A stretch of DNA of 64,000 bases from contig JAUZTG010000044.1 in the NCBI GenBank assembly GCA_030734395.1, forward strand, positions 372,001 to 436,000, written 5' to 3'. The stretch's first letter is position 1, and every line of letters begins with the position of its first letter. Positions 34,365 to 43,288 of the stretch are shown here, in pieces. Under the pieces are notes generated by a model. That model was not told the origin of the DNA. It ran no database searches and saw only the letters and a program-made list of their open reading frames with translations. This stretch comes from Sarocladium kiliense. Its lineage: Eukaryota > Ascomycota > Sordariomycetes > Hypocreales > Sarocladiaceae. The translations under genes and the position numbers were made by a program.

Positions 34365-35253
34365 CTAAAAGTCATCATCGTCGTCGCTGTCGCTGTTAAA
34401 ACCACCATCGCCACCTTCGTCTCCAGAAGCACCAGAGTCGGAGTCATCCCCCGAGCCACCCCCGGTCTCTAGCCCCGGAGGGTCTTTGGGAATCGCCGTC
34501 GTTGATCCGTTCGAGATGATATTTGCTCCCGCAAGTTGTGCCCATTCTCCGAAGAGGGGGTTTCTTGCTTGACTAAGGATGGCATCGAACTCATCGAAGC
34601 CTGTGATCAGATTTGTTAGCTACCAACCAAGCACTCGACCAGGCATCAGGATCAGACTTACCAACATTGTGGAATGGCAGCTCAGCTGCCGAATCTGCTG
34701 GATCGCTCACAGCACGATCTGCCAAGGCCCATCCCATCCCGAATTTTCCACGAGTGTCCTGCGGCGTAAAGGAAAGCTGCCCGTTGTCAAGGCAATTTTG
34801 GCAGAGAAATGTGAAGACCATCTTTGAGTCGGTGACTACTGTGCCCTCTGGAATTTGGACAATGGAGAAATCACCAGTGACCTCTGGCGGGCTATCATCC
34901 TCGTTCCTCGCAATTCTGAAGCTGCTGACAACTTCATTGCCATTTGGCCATGCAACAATCAAGAGAGGGTCAACCATGTCTTCCTTGAGTGAAATGCCAG
35001 CCCATCCCTGGCCATTTGGCATGGGGACATCGAGTTGTCCGATGAAGTCTGTTGATGGGTTCTCTGGAAGGGCGATGCCGAAGCCGAAGGAGGTCCTTGC
35101 ACCAAAGAATCTTTGGAATACAATCCCCGTGAGGGGATCAGTAAAGACTTCAGTTGTTTGTGCTGTGACCTGTCGTGCTGCGGCAAGGAAGAGAAGGAGG
35201 CCAAGCTTGCGAGCCCAGGAGCCGCTGCCTAGTGGAAGTGATAGAACGGTCAT
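34365..35253 (-). CDS. Secreted CDH-cytochrome-like (DOMON/AA8) protein
   Basis: 275 residues in two exons, 35253-34662 and 34600-34365 (GTAAGT...TCACAG). A signal peptide (about 1-31, with LGLLLFLAAA, ending VTAQ) precedes a ~170-residue beta-rich domain resembling the cytochrome domain of cellobiose dehydrogenase (GIVFQRFF, FGFGIALPE, GQGWAGISL, DPLLIVAWPNG, SFRIAR, ending FHNVGFDEF with His195 as candidate haem ligand). No flavin dehydrogenase domain follows; instead there is a short tail of Gly/Ser/Asp ending in an acidic run. Stand-alone AA8-type cytochromes are known as extracellular electron carriers that can feed lytic polysaccharide monooxygenases. The Met haem ligand could not be assigned by eye, so haem binding is likely but not certain. 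Confidence 0.75.
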
Positions 35254-36030
35254 TGTAGAGATTGGCAAAGCAAAAGGCGCTAGAAGGAAATGACCGTGCA
35301 ATGATCTGGTGGATGATGATGCTTTGTGAGGCTAACTATCATGCCGTGAGGATGTTGGCTGTTATATACACAGAGACGGAACCATAGCCAAGGATTTATT
35401 TCAAGACGAGTTACAACAATGCTTCGACCCTGCCAAAGGGGAAGCTGCCTGGACCTCAGAGATTCCAATAAACCTGTCTCAAAGACCCCCAACACAACAC
35501 CGCAGATCTGTTTATAGATCACCGAAGCTGGGGTCTGGGTTACAATCCATGGACTGAATAGCCTGTGCTTCGGCTAGTGTTGCCGCGCTCCAACGCGAGA
35601 CGAGCCAATAAAATCCAAAGCATTTTCAAACATCCCGTAAGAGACATGGAACGAAACTATTTTGAGCGGTTCGTGACGAGAAAGAAAATTGTTGACAGGC
35701 TGCTTGTTTGGGAGGCCCCTAGTCGTCTCATGGTGGTGTTTCACTGTCTGAACAGGGGGGTTGATGGGCTGCAAGCGGGGGGGCTGGCCGTGTGAGAGCG
35801 AGAATAGACGAAACAGAACAGGACAGACGATAGCATCATGAACTGGCCATTTGAGCGGTTTAGGCCCATGTAGTGGGCGCATTTTGCTTAAAACCGAGGG
35901 GACGCCAAGCACCTCTGTGCCGACATTGGCGGCCATGTTCGCGCCAAGTCACCTCGCAGTTCTGGAGGCAACCCAATCCAGGTCCTTGAGATCTAGTTCA
36001 TTCATGTCGTTACGGTGCCTCTAGTCTATT
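35254..36030. other. Intergenic region
   Basis: 0.78 kb: promoter of the CDH-cytochrome-like gene and the 3' flank of the GH18 gene. No supportable gene, RNA or repeat. Confidence 0.5.
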
Positions 36031-37137
36031 CTAGTCCTCTTCAACACCATCAGAGAAATACTCAAACTGTGATGGTACAGGAGCAGCCTTGGCTGAGGGG
36101 TCATCAGGGTCAACCTCTTCGAGAACTCGTCTCGTCGCAGCAGATTCATCCTCTTTCCTTGCTTCCAGAATATGCCCTCTTAGAAGACCCGTCATCTGTC
36201 TCGCCCATTCCCAAGGCCTTCCTTTCCCTCCCGGCAAGCTGTTGAAGTATTCCCAGCCTGCAACACCGCCAAACTTGCCGCCATGCCTGCCCTTAAGGAT
36301 CGTAAGTACGGCCGACAACGGATTCCAGGGCACATAGCCAGGTCCGTTGCCAGGGTTTGTGAGTGTCCCCATGACGAGCTTCTCAGGCGGCCAGCCTTTG
36401 CGGATCATAAGGTCGTACATGAGCGGGTTGCTGCAGTCGCCCCAACCGCAGTAGAATTGGGCGTTGTACCAGGCAATATCCTTTCCCCGCATGACCTCAA
36501 GAGCCTCATAGTCAAAGCCGCTCATGTTCTTGGTGAAGTCTAACATGGCCATCGCGACGGGTGCCATGGAGATGAGGAAGTCTTTGCCGAAGTCGGCACG
36601 CAGACGGTCGATTAACCGGATAATGCCCTCAAGGGTCATCTCCTCTTCCACGTCCAAGTCAATCCCGTCCAAACCTCTGTCACGTATCAAGTCTCGCAAT
36701 GGGATGTAGTACCTCTCGAAGTCAGTTTCGCTTCCGTCGAGTCGCTGATAGCTTCCCTGCGCAGCGCCACCTAGCAGACCCATGACCTTGATCCCAGCCG
36801 CCTGAAGAACTCTGAGTTCTGCCCAAACTGTCTCATGTCGTGGGTGAGACGGGCTGTGATCGTTAAGTGTGAGTTTTAAGGGGTCTGCGTTAATGTGCAG
36901 GGCGGCGAGGATGAGGTGGGTCACGGCGATGCCAGGCTGCGTGAGGAGGGGTAGGATGGAGATTGATTTGCCAGATGGATCGTGCAGAGTCTGGTAGTAG
37001 ACGACCAGTCGTGGGAGAGGGCCTGAAGTCGGGATTGGGGGCATTGTGGGAGATGGCACGGACGAATGTGAATGGAGGTGGTGTGAGTGATTGGATTGAC
37101 CAGCGTTGGTGTGGTACGTCTGATGCCTCATCCTCAT
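36031..37137 (-). CDS. GH18 chitinase-like glycosyl hydrolase
   Basis: 368 residues if the ATG at 37137 is used, 337 from the ATG at 37044, which starts immediately before the conserved fold. A TIM-barrel GH18 protein: first strand RLVVYYQTLH, LLGGAAQGSY, and the catalytic motif DGIDLDVEE (D157-x2-D160-x-D162-x-E164, with E164 the acid). Further marks are ISMAPVAMAM, WYNAQFYCGWGD and GVAGWEYFNS. GH18 members cleave chitin or chitobiose cores of N-glycans. No signal peptide is visible with either start, so it may act inside the cell or leave by a non-classical route. The longer start adds a His/Ser-rich head (SNHSHHLHSHSS). The C-terminal ~50 residues are charged. The RTA1-type gene lies 120 nt upstream on the same strand. 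Confidence 0.88.
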   Translation of the reverse strand: MRMRHQTYHTNAGQSNHSHHLHSHSSVPSPTMPPIPTSGPLPRLVVYYQTLHDPSGKSISILPLLTQPGIAVTHLILAALHINADPLKLTLNDHSPSHPRHETVWAELRVLQAAGIKVMGLLGGAAQGSYQRLDGSETDFERYYIPLRDLIRDRGLDGIDLDVEEEMTLEGIIRLIDRLRADFGKDFLISMAPVAMAMLDFTKNMSGFDYEALEVMRGKDIAWYNAQFYCGWGDCSNPLMYDLMIRKGWPPEKLVMGTLTNPGNGPGYVPWNPLSAVLTILKGRHGGKFGGVAGWEYFNSLPGGKGRPWEWARQMTGLLRGHILEARKEDESAATRRVLEEVDPDDPSAKAAPVPSQFEYFSDGVEED

Positions 37138-37142
37138 TGTGT

Positions 37143-37154
37143 AACCCTAACCCT
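37143..37154. promoter_or_regulatory. Telobox-like AACCCTAACCCT
   Basis: One and a half to two units of the telomeric hexamer lie 6 nt upstream of the longer GH18 start, in the 120-nt gap after the RTA1 gene. Such teloboxes bind Myb/Rap1/Tbf1-type factors in fungal promoters. Too short to be a telomere or an interstitial array. Confidence 0.35.
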
Positions 37155-37257
37155 CGATAATTCGTGGGTGATTTTTCTCGCAATGATGTGAAGAATTGAT
37201 AAATCTGGGCTATATTGAGGGTATAAGAATGTTCTTTGCATTCAATTGTGTATAGAT

Positions 37258-38209
37258 CTACGGCGAGAGGACTTGTGCCCTCTCCTTGTCCACCATGCCC
37301 TCCCTCGGCCTGACTCTCGCTCCCACACAACGCCCTGGATGCCATCCAGCAAAGAGTAACACCGCGAGTGCAACCGGCGCAAATTCCAAACACGCGAAGT
37401 AGATCTCGTTTGTCTGCAGTTCACCATTTAATCCCTCTGCCGTCTCTGCCAATCGGAAGCACGTTCGAAGATAGATGAGCACTGTAGCAACAGCGAAAAC
37501 AGTGGCGAAGACTGTGAGGCTAGCTCGACGGATCGCGTTACGTGCTCGGAAGAGGAATGTCACGGTGAGGATGACATATACGCCCATGGAGAAAACCTGA
37601 TAAGCAAGACCACCGAGGAGAATGTTGTTCGCCGTTGTCGGGTCTTTACGGTTAGACGATGCCACTCCAATCAGAGCAGCTCCTGCAACCTGCGTAATCG
37701 TCGCAATAACATCGGATGTAATGAAGAACCACAGAATCACCTTCGGTGGCAGGAACGAGTATTTCCTCCCGAGACGAGGAATCAAGGCCGACAGGATGGT
37801 GTAAATGCCAGCAGCGAGGAACACAGGAGCCGTGACGATAAAGAAGTAGTTGAGGATGAAGTAGATGAGGTTATACGGGTTCTTCTTAGCCGACAGGGAT
37901 CGCGCGATGTAACCGACAATCTCGAAGAACAATCCTACGGGGAAGACGATGAAGAACCATGATCGGTAGCGGATTGTCTGGTACAGATGCGCGACGAAGA
38001 AGAGCGCGAACCATGCCGCGGCGAACACAGCGAGGGCGAAAGAAGGCGTGTAACCATAGATGATGATGGAAGTATCCCACTCGCCGCCTGGGCTGGGGAA
38101 ATTTGGGTCGACGTAGCCATTCGGCGGTCCTGATGTATGTTAGTCGGGAGATGGAGAATTAGGCTTGCATGGTTGACTGACGACCAGATTCGGAGTTCGA
38201 TTCGCTCAT
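37258..38209 (-). CDS. RTA1-like seven-TM membrane protein
   Basis: 299 residues of the RTA1/Rsb1 lipid-translocating exporter family, with seven TM helices, associated in yeast with resistance to 7-aminocholesterol or long-chain bases. Exon 1 is 38209-38182 (28 nt) and exon 2 is 38129-37258. The donor I chose is GTCAGT; a donor 3 nt earlier (GTCGTC) would remove one residue and also keep the frame. Family marks: EIVGYIARSLS, NYFFIVTAPVFLAAGIYTILS, FITSDVIATITQVAGAA, LLGGLAYQVFSMGVYVILT, and the last TM loop YLRTCFRLAETAEG...YFACLEFAPVALA. The C-terminus is short and basic. The GH18 gene follows only 120 nt beyond the stop on the same strand, so terminator and promoter must overlap. Confidence 0.9.
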
Positions 38210-39010
38210 CGTAGCGTGTGGATTTGTTCTGTAAATGATGACCTAAAAGCCTAGCATTTGCTGAAGTTGAGAAAACAACGTCGACCAGTTTGTAAGTTGG
38301 GCCAAGGAGCAGTCATGACTTTATTAGTCCATGACTCTCACTTCGACTCAAACCTCATGTCTCAACGACCCCCAGACTAATCAACTAAATTGAAGCCACT
38401 GCATATCCGCTCCTGACAGCAGCCAACCGTTAGACAGGATGACGTTGTTTAAGCGACGGTTAAAATCTAGACCCCTACTCGGACTGGGGGTCCAACTGGT
38501 GGCTTGGGAAATCAAATTGCGACTAGACGGGAATCATGAATCATCACTTGGCTCCCCGCGGCTGAACCCTGACCAAGTCATGCGGGACGGTACCACAACG
38601 TGGCTTGAACTCACGAATTAGATACCGAAAGAAGACATAGTCTTGTTCCAAACCTTATTCGTTCGGCGGGAGGCCTTATTGCCCTTTTTTTTTCTTTTCC
38701 ACTTTTCGTCCCATCGTATAGTTACCGGAGAGGTGGGGCCGTGATTTCGGCCTTGGATGTTGTCCGAAGGCCGGGGTATATACACTCTATTCGAACTTCT
38801 CATGGACTTTTGAATGAATGTTGGTTGAAGATTTGAACATAATGGATACTTGAGGCTCCATAGTGCGGTTGCTCGAGGCTTACTGCTGGAGTGCCGAGGC
38901 GAAATTTGAACGAGTGTGGAGACAAGATAATTCGCTCGAATTCCAGAAGTGTACAGACTTATTCTACCAGCTCGTGGCAAGTGACCTCTTCTTTATGACT
39001 TTGGCTGGAT
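38210..39010. other. Intergenic region
   Basis: 0.8 kb containing the RTA1 promoter and the 3' flank of the coiled-coil gene. It includes a short inverted pair GACCCC/GGGGTC near 38469-38492 and a T-run near 38687. I looked for a tRNA here because of a GTTCAAG-like loop on the minus strand, and found none. Confidence 0.4.
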
Positions 39011-40147
39011 TCAAAGGTCAATCGGAGGAGGAGGGTCGTCACTCGGGGGTGCCGCAGATGGAGCCTCGTATGCTGGAGGAAGATCCTCCGTTGAATGCTC
39101 AGCCGCATACCGCTCAAACGCCCTCGCTCTCTCATCCTGCAATGCCTTCCTCGCAGCTTCCAACTCTGCCTCCCTCTGCTTCATCTGACCTAGCAGATCC
39201 CTCTTCCTGAGTTCCGCAGCATCGATCTGCTCTTTGAGTGCGATGGCGAATCTGTGCACTTCCATCCTGCCGCGTTTGATCTCTTCATGGAACATCATGT
39301 CTGTGTACAGGTTGTCAAAGAACACATCTGTTAGGATATCGCCGTGGTTAATGCGGATCGGTGGCATTTGGGGGATATGTGGTGATGCTTGTCGTGCGCG
39401 TTGAACCTGCTGCTGGGCTCGCTGGATGTTTGCTTCGGCCATGGAGAGCTGTTGCCGCTCCATATAGTCTGACATGGCGCCTCCTCCAAACATGTCCATG
39501 CGTGAATGGCTAAGTGCCTGCTCGATATGCATGAGCGCCCGCTGAATCATAGGCATGGCGCTGCCGAGGAACTGTGCCGTATGTGCTTCTGCCTCTAGAC
39601 GTAGTCTAGTATCGTGGTACGCTTGTAGCATCTGATCTGTGTGCCTTTCCTTCTCATCTTCCTGAGGAAACTGAGGTGTCGGACCACTGAAGATGGAGTG
39701 GTATAGCCGGTCGAGCTCTTGCTGTGCGTTGTCATGCTGTCGCACAACAGGCTCTAGCTCGCTTCTCACTTTGTGCGCAGCATCGAGCTGTTCCTGGAGA
39801 TTCTCTCGGATCTGCTTGGCTTGGTGTTCTTTCTGCAGAACCTCGAAGTACTCGCGCTCCTCCTTCTCTGCTTTCTGGGAGAACTTCTCCTTCTGGCCCG
39901 TCGCCTTGTACATGAAACGGCGGACATTGCTGTCGCGATACTTCTCATGATCTTTGAGCTCTAGTTTGCGCGTGTTATCGAGCGCCTGAATGCGACGGTT
40001 CAGGTTGGCAAGTTCGCTGTCCAGGTCGTGGATGAAGCGCAGCTGCTCTTCGAGGGCAGGCTTGGCGTGATCTGTGTCGCCCAGGACACGTAGAAGCTGG
40101 GTATTCTTGGCCGAAGCCTCCCGGATCTGCGCGTCAAAGTCTGTCAT
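39011..40147 (-). CDS. Coiled-coil protein with C-terminal PPxY motif
   Basis: 378 residues, single exon, started at the ATG at 40147 (MTDFDAQIREAS); the frame upstream is probably leader. Two long heptad-rich coiled coils cover about residues 25-170 and 295-345, rich in Glu, Gln, Arg and Leu. A middle part (FLGSAMPMIQRALMHIEQALSHSRMDMF in two blocks) and the short MPPIRINHGDILTDVFFDNLYTDMMFHEEIKRG region look folded and conserved. The tail ends LPPAYEAPSAAPP, a PPxY ligand for WW domains such as Rsp5/Nedd4-type ubiquitin ligases. I do not recognise a characterised family. An adaptor with a membrane-remodelling or sorting role is only a guess. Confidence 0.82.
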   Translation of the reverse strand: MTDFDAQIREASAKNTQLLRVLGDTDHAKPALEEQLRFIHDLDSELANLNRRIQALDNTRKLELKDHEKYRDSNVRRFMYKATGQKEKFSQKAEKEEREYFEVLQKEHQAKQIRENLQEQLDAAHKVRSELEPVVRQHDNAQQELDRLYHSIFSGPTPQFPQEDEKERHTDQMLQAYHDTRLRLEAEAHTAQFLGSAMPMIQRALMHIEQALSHSRMDMFGGGAMSDYMERQQLSMAEANIQRAQQQVQRARQASPHIPQMPPIRINHGDILTDVFFDNLYTDMMFHEEIKRGRMEVHRFAIALKEQIDAAELRKRDLLGQMKQREAELEAARKALQDERARAFERYAAEHSTEDLPPAYEAPSAAPPSDDPPPPIDL

Positions 40148-41506
40148 GATAACCCTTTGTTTTGATGATGTTGTTGGTGTAAGAATGATGGCGCACGAAT
40201 CTGCGCTGATGCTGGCGCGATGACGTAGGAGTATTTGTCGCGAAACGGAGGCCTCAGACTGCACACGCGGGGCGAGGCGGTGCTCCAGGACGGTGCGGCG
40301 CGACAGATGGTAGCGAAGCGAAAGGGTATCAGCCAAGAATCTTCACTTGTTCTTTAAGAACACCATAGACAATCACCTCCTACTGTACTTAAGTGTAGGA
40401 AGCCACAGATTTTGATCTGGAGGTGGCTTTGGCGCAAGCAGCCTGCCGTAACTGGCGCCAAAGTTTAACGTAGATCCCACGTGTAAGTGAAGAATGGCGC
40501 TAGTTCATGACATGGCGATCCATTCGTCTTCGCCTGAGTCAACAAAGGTACAGCGGGAACACGACTAACCAGTAGATACCCAACTGAATCCTGGTGTGAG
40601 GTCGCTTCAGCTAGGATTTCTATGACTGGCTCTCGGTTGTTCATCTAGTAGGCGTGGCTCTGAGCCAGACCCCAACATTGCTAAGGTGGTGACTGACCCT
40701 CACACTTCGCTACTTCGCTACTTTACTACACTGACTATTACTTTGCTCGGACACTACATGGCGGATGTCAATGTTGCATGCTGCTGCGCCACATGCTCCG
40801 TACACTGATTAAGTATCGATGCTGAAGCTCCTAATACCTGTCTACCCGATGTTGGTGGAGGGGTTCGATGAGGGGCAGGACTCGGCCCGTGGCAAGGCAG
40901 ACTTTCGCTCCTGGGACTCTTCTCAGATCGCCCATTCACCAGAACCGTGATTGATTTTCAGTGCAGATCTGGGCCAGCATGCGCCGCCAGATCGCACGTC
41001 AACTGTCCCAGCTCGTTGCACCGGCCCGAGCCGTAGGGGCCTCCACCCTGGGAGCTCGCCTGTCCCTGGTGCATCGGCCATTATCGTTGACAGGCTGTGG
41101 CTGTGCCTGAATCCCCGGGATCGTAGGAGGTGAGGGTACTGGGACATCTGGTTGCGGATGCTATGATTTGCATGTATTTCTTTTCCAGTCCCGGATGTTC
41201 TGACAGTTCTTGGCTCCCGCACTGCGCCTGCTTCTTGTGTCCTCGTGACCTATTCATCACCGCAAAGCCTTGGACAAGTCCTCAAAGTGGCATGGTGCTA
41301 TGTCGTAGTCAACTATGACATTTTCTTGGTCCTTTGCGCTTGCTGGCTTGGTGAGTGACGCCGGTGTTCGGTGACAAAATAAGAGCTTGCCCCTCGCCAT
41401 AGCATGGCGTCTTCCTTCTGGGTCTCCCATCACACCGGATCACCTCAACAGTCCCCGGCTTCATACAGTATTACACTTCACGCCTTTTTCACCTACATTT
41501 GCCTGC
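40148..41506. other. Intergenic region, divergent promoters
   Basis: 1.36 kb between the divergent coiled-coil and secreted NCxHW genes. No supportable gene. The frame at 41387-41506 is open into the next gene but starts with TTG and is treated as leader. Confidence 0.45.
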
Positions 41507-42880
41507 ATGGAAACCAAGCTCTTTGGTAGTTTATTCTTTCTCTTTTCTAGCCTCGTCATCCTCAGCCTCTGCGAATCACCGCCACAGCCAGGAAGCCCTC
41601 ATGGACGTCGTCGTTCCACTGTACGGCGCTCACAGCTGCCCGAACAACCATCCTCTCGATCGAGTTCCCTCGAGGTAAATGTTGAGGTTGAGCCAGAGGT
41701 GATAGACGCCAATGTCTCGATCAACGACACTTTTGTGGCATTGCCTCCGTCGTCCGAACACGATCCACTGTTCCAGCAGGATTTCAATGCCATGAACATT
41801 GCTCTCGAGACGTATACAAGAGGCGAAGGGAACAGCATGTTCCCAGTAGTCGACTTGAACTGGCTCAGTCACTTCCTTCATCGCCGAGGAGCCAATCTCA
41901 GCCTGACAAATTCTTCCCGTCAAGTTTACCTGGCTTCATCTCGCCTCCACAGGCCCTTGAGCTACCGACCGCTCGTACATCAAGCCCTACTCATCAATGG
42001 AACTTTCCACGAGTTTGTTCGTGTTGAGAGCACCAGTCGCAGCCGCCAGAACCCTCGCGTCGATAGCCTAGTTTACCAGGGCAACAACACTGTCACCAAC
42101 TGTCGACGCCAATGGCGAGGGAAGCGCAAAAAGATTGTTCCCAAAGGCGATACGCGGTTTCGAGACGGCCATATTGCCGCTTTGGCGGCATGGCTGGCCT
42201 CTGGGCAACTGTACGATGTTTTCAAGTCCAACTGCCAACACTGGGCTCAATATCTGTGGACTCTCATTTCTAGTCATGCCGGATCACTTTACTTGACCGT
42301 GACCGACAAGACTTTGAAGACACTGAGCAAGAGAGTGTTGACCACTATGCGCTGGCTCCTACAAAAGTCCAATCTTGGTGTAGTGGCAAACATGGCAAAG
42401 GACGGCTCTCCCGCCACCTTGGACGCTTTGATGCAGCCATGCAGTATTGCGGTCTTTAGCAGCGCTCCGAGAGCGTTGGCCAAAGGACCTGTGAGACCAT
42501 TGGTCCAGGGCTCACCATCCGGTTCCCATTCCGTCCCCCACAGTCCTTACAGTTCCAGCCCGCAAAAGGTCAGAACAAGCTCAGGCGGGCGTCGCCGAAG
42601 CAGCACCAAGACGCGGCCAACTCGGCGGCGCCCCAGTTCTGATCATGAGAGCAGGTGTGGACAAACTGCCTCTACAAGGAGAAGACGCTCGTCCTCTCAG
42701 CCGCCATGGCCTGGTGCACCGCCGCCACAGCCACGAGCACCCTCTACAGCACAGCGGAGCCAGGATCCCAATGCAAACACCGACAACCCCAACAAGCCCA
42801 GCTCCGGTTCTCGACGTCGTCCTCCTCCGGCTGATAAGAACACCCCTGATAAGAAGAAGAAGAAGCCCTGGCGGCCTTGA
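41507..42880 (+). CDS. Secreted protein with NCxHW motif, candidate permuted papain-like (LRAT/NlpC-P60/PPPDE) fold
   Basis: 457 residues, single exon. The ATG at 41507 opens a good signal peptide (LFGSLFFLFSSLVILSLC). A disordered Arg/Ser/Pro segment leads into a ~200-residue domain holding VHQALLINGTFHEFVRV (His158) and, about 85 residues later, FKSNCQHWAQYLW (Cys243). The order His strand, then NC-x-H/F-A helix, is the arrangement of circularly permuted papain-like enzymes such as LRAT, PPPDE and related thiol proteases or acyltransferases. The C-terminal ~120 residues are basic and Pro/Arg/Ser-rich, ending in a Lys cluster. N-glycosylation sequons are frequent (NVSI, NDTF, NLSL, NGTF, NNTV), supporting secretion. 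The fold assignment is an inference from a few residues; no characterised homologue is recognised. Confidence 0.7.
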   Translation: METKLFGSLFFLFSSLVILSLCESPPQPGSPHGRRRSTVRRSQLPEQPSSRSSSLEVNVEVEPEVIDANVSINDTFVALPPSSEHDPLFQQDFNAMNIALETYTRGEGNSMFPVVDLNWLSHFLHRRGANLSLTNSSRQVYLASSRLHRPLSYRPLVHQALLINGTFHEFVRVESTSRSRQNPRVDSLVYQGNNTVTNCRRQWRGKRKKIVPKGDTRFRDGHIAALAAWLASGQLYDVFKSNCQHWAQYLWTLISSHAGSLYLTVTDKTLKTLSKRVLTTMRWLLQKSNLGVVANMAKDGSPATLDALMQPCSIAVFSSAPRALAKGPVRPLVQGSPSGSHSVPHSPYSSSPQKVRTSSGGRRRSSTKTRPTRRRPSSDHESRCGQTASTRRRRSSSQPPWPGAPPPQPRAPSTAQRSQDPNANTDNPNKPSSGSRRRPPPADKNTPDKKKKKPWRP

Positions 42881-43288
42881 GCGCCCTCCAGGATTGTGCC
42901 AATCATACGAACCTCGTCAAGACTGGCAAATTCGTGGGTCTCACCGGCCGCATTACTTCCAACTTCCAGTTTCAATGCTTTTTTGTCTTTTTTTTTTTTT
43001 CATTCAAGCATTTAGTGTTTGGGGACGTTGATACCCTTTCTTTTCCTTACTGCTGTAGATTCAGAATGGTAGACGCAAGTCAATACATTAGGATGCCCCT
43101 GTCTTGTGACTTGTCAACTTCAACATAAGTTCGTCTCGTCTATCTGGAACCCAAATCGACAGACAAAGCCCGTTCACAGCATCCGTAATATTTGCTGGGC
43201 TTTTCGTCCACATATAAAGAAGTTGACCAAAGCAAAAGCACCAACGCCAAGGCATGCCCACGAACTCTGAGAGCGACCAGTCAGCGGG
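42881..43288. other. Convergent intergenic region
   Basis: 0.41 kb between two convergent genes. It contains a T-rich run near 42979-43000 and otherwise only 3' flanking sequence. Confidence 0.5.

Noticed and set aside
37143..37154. Telomeric repeat as evidence of a chromosome end
   Set aside because: Fewer than two full units, with genes on both sides; treated as a promoter-type telobox.
38560..38660. tRNA gene on the minus strand
   Set aside because: A GTTCAAG-like loop is present, but the stem is only 4 bp and no acceptor, D or anticodon arm fits.
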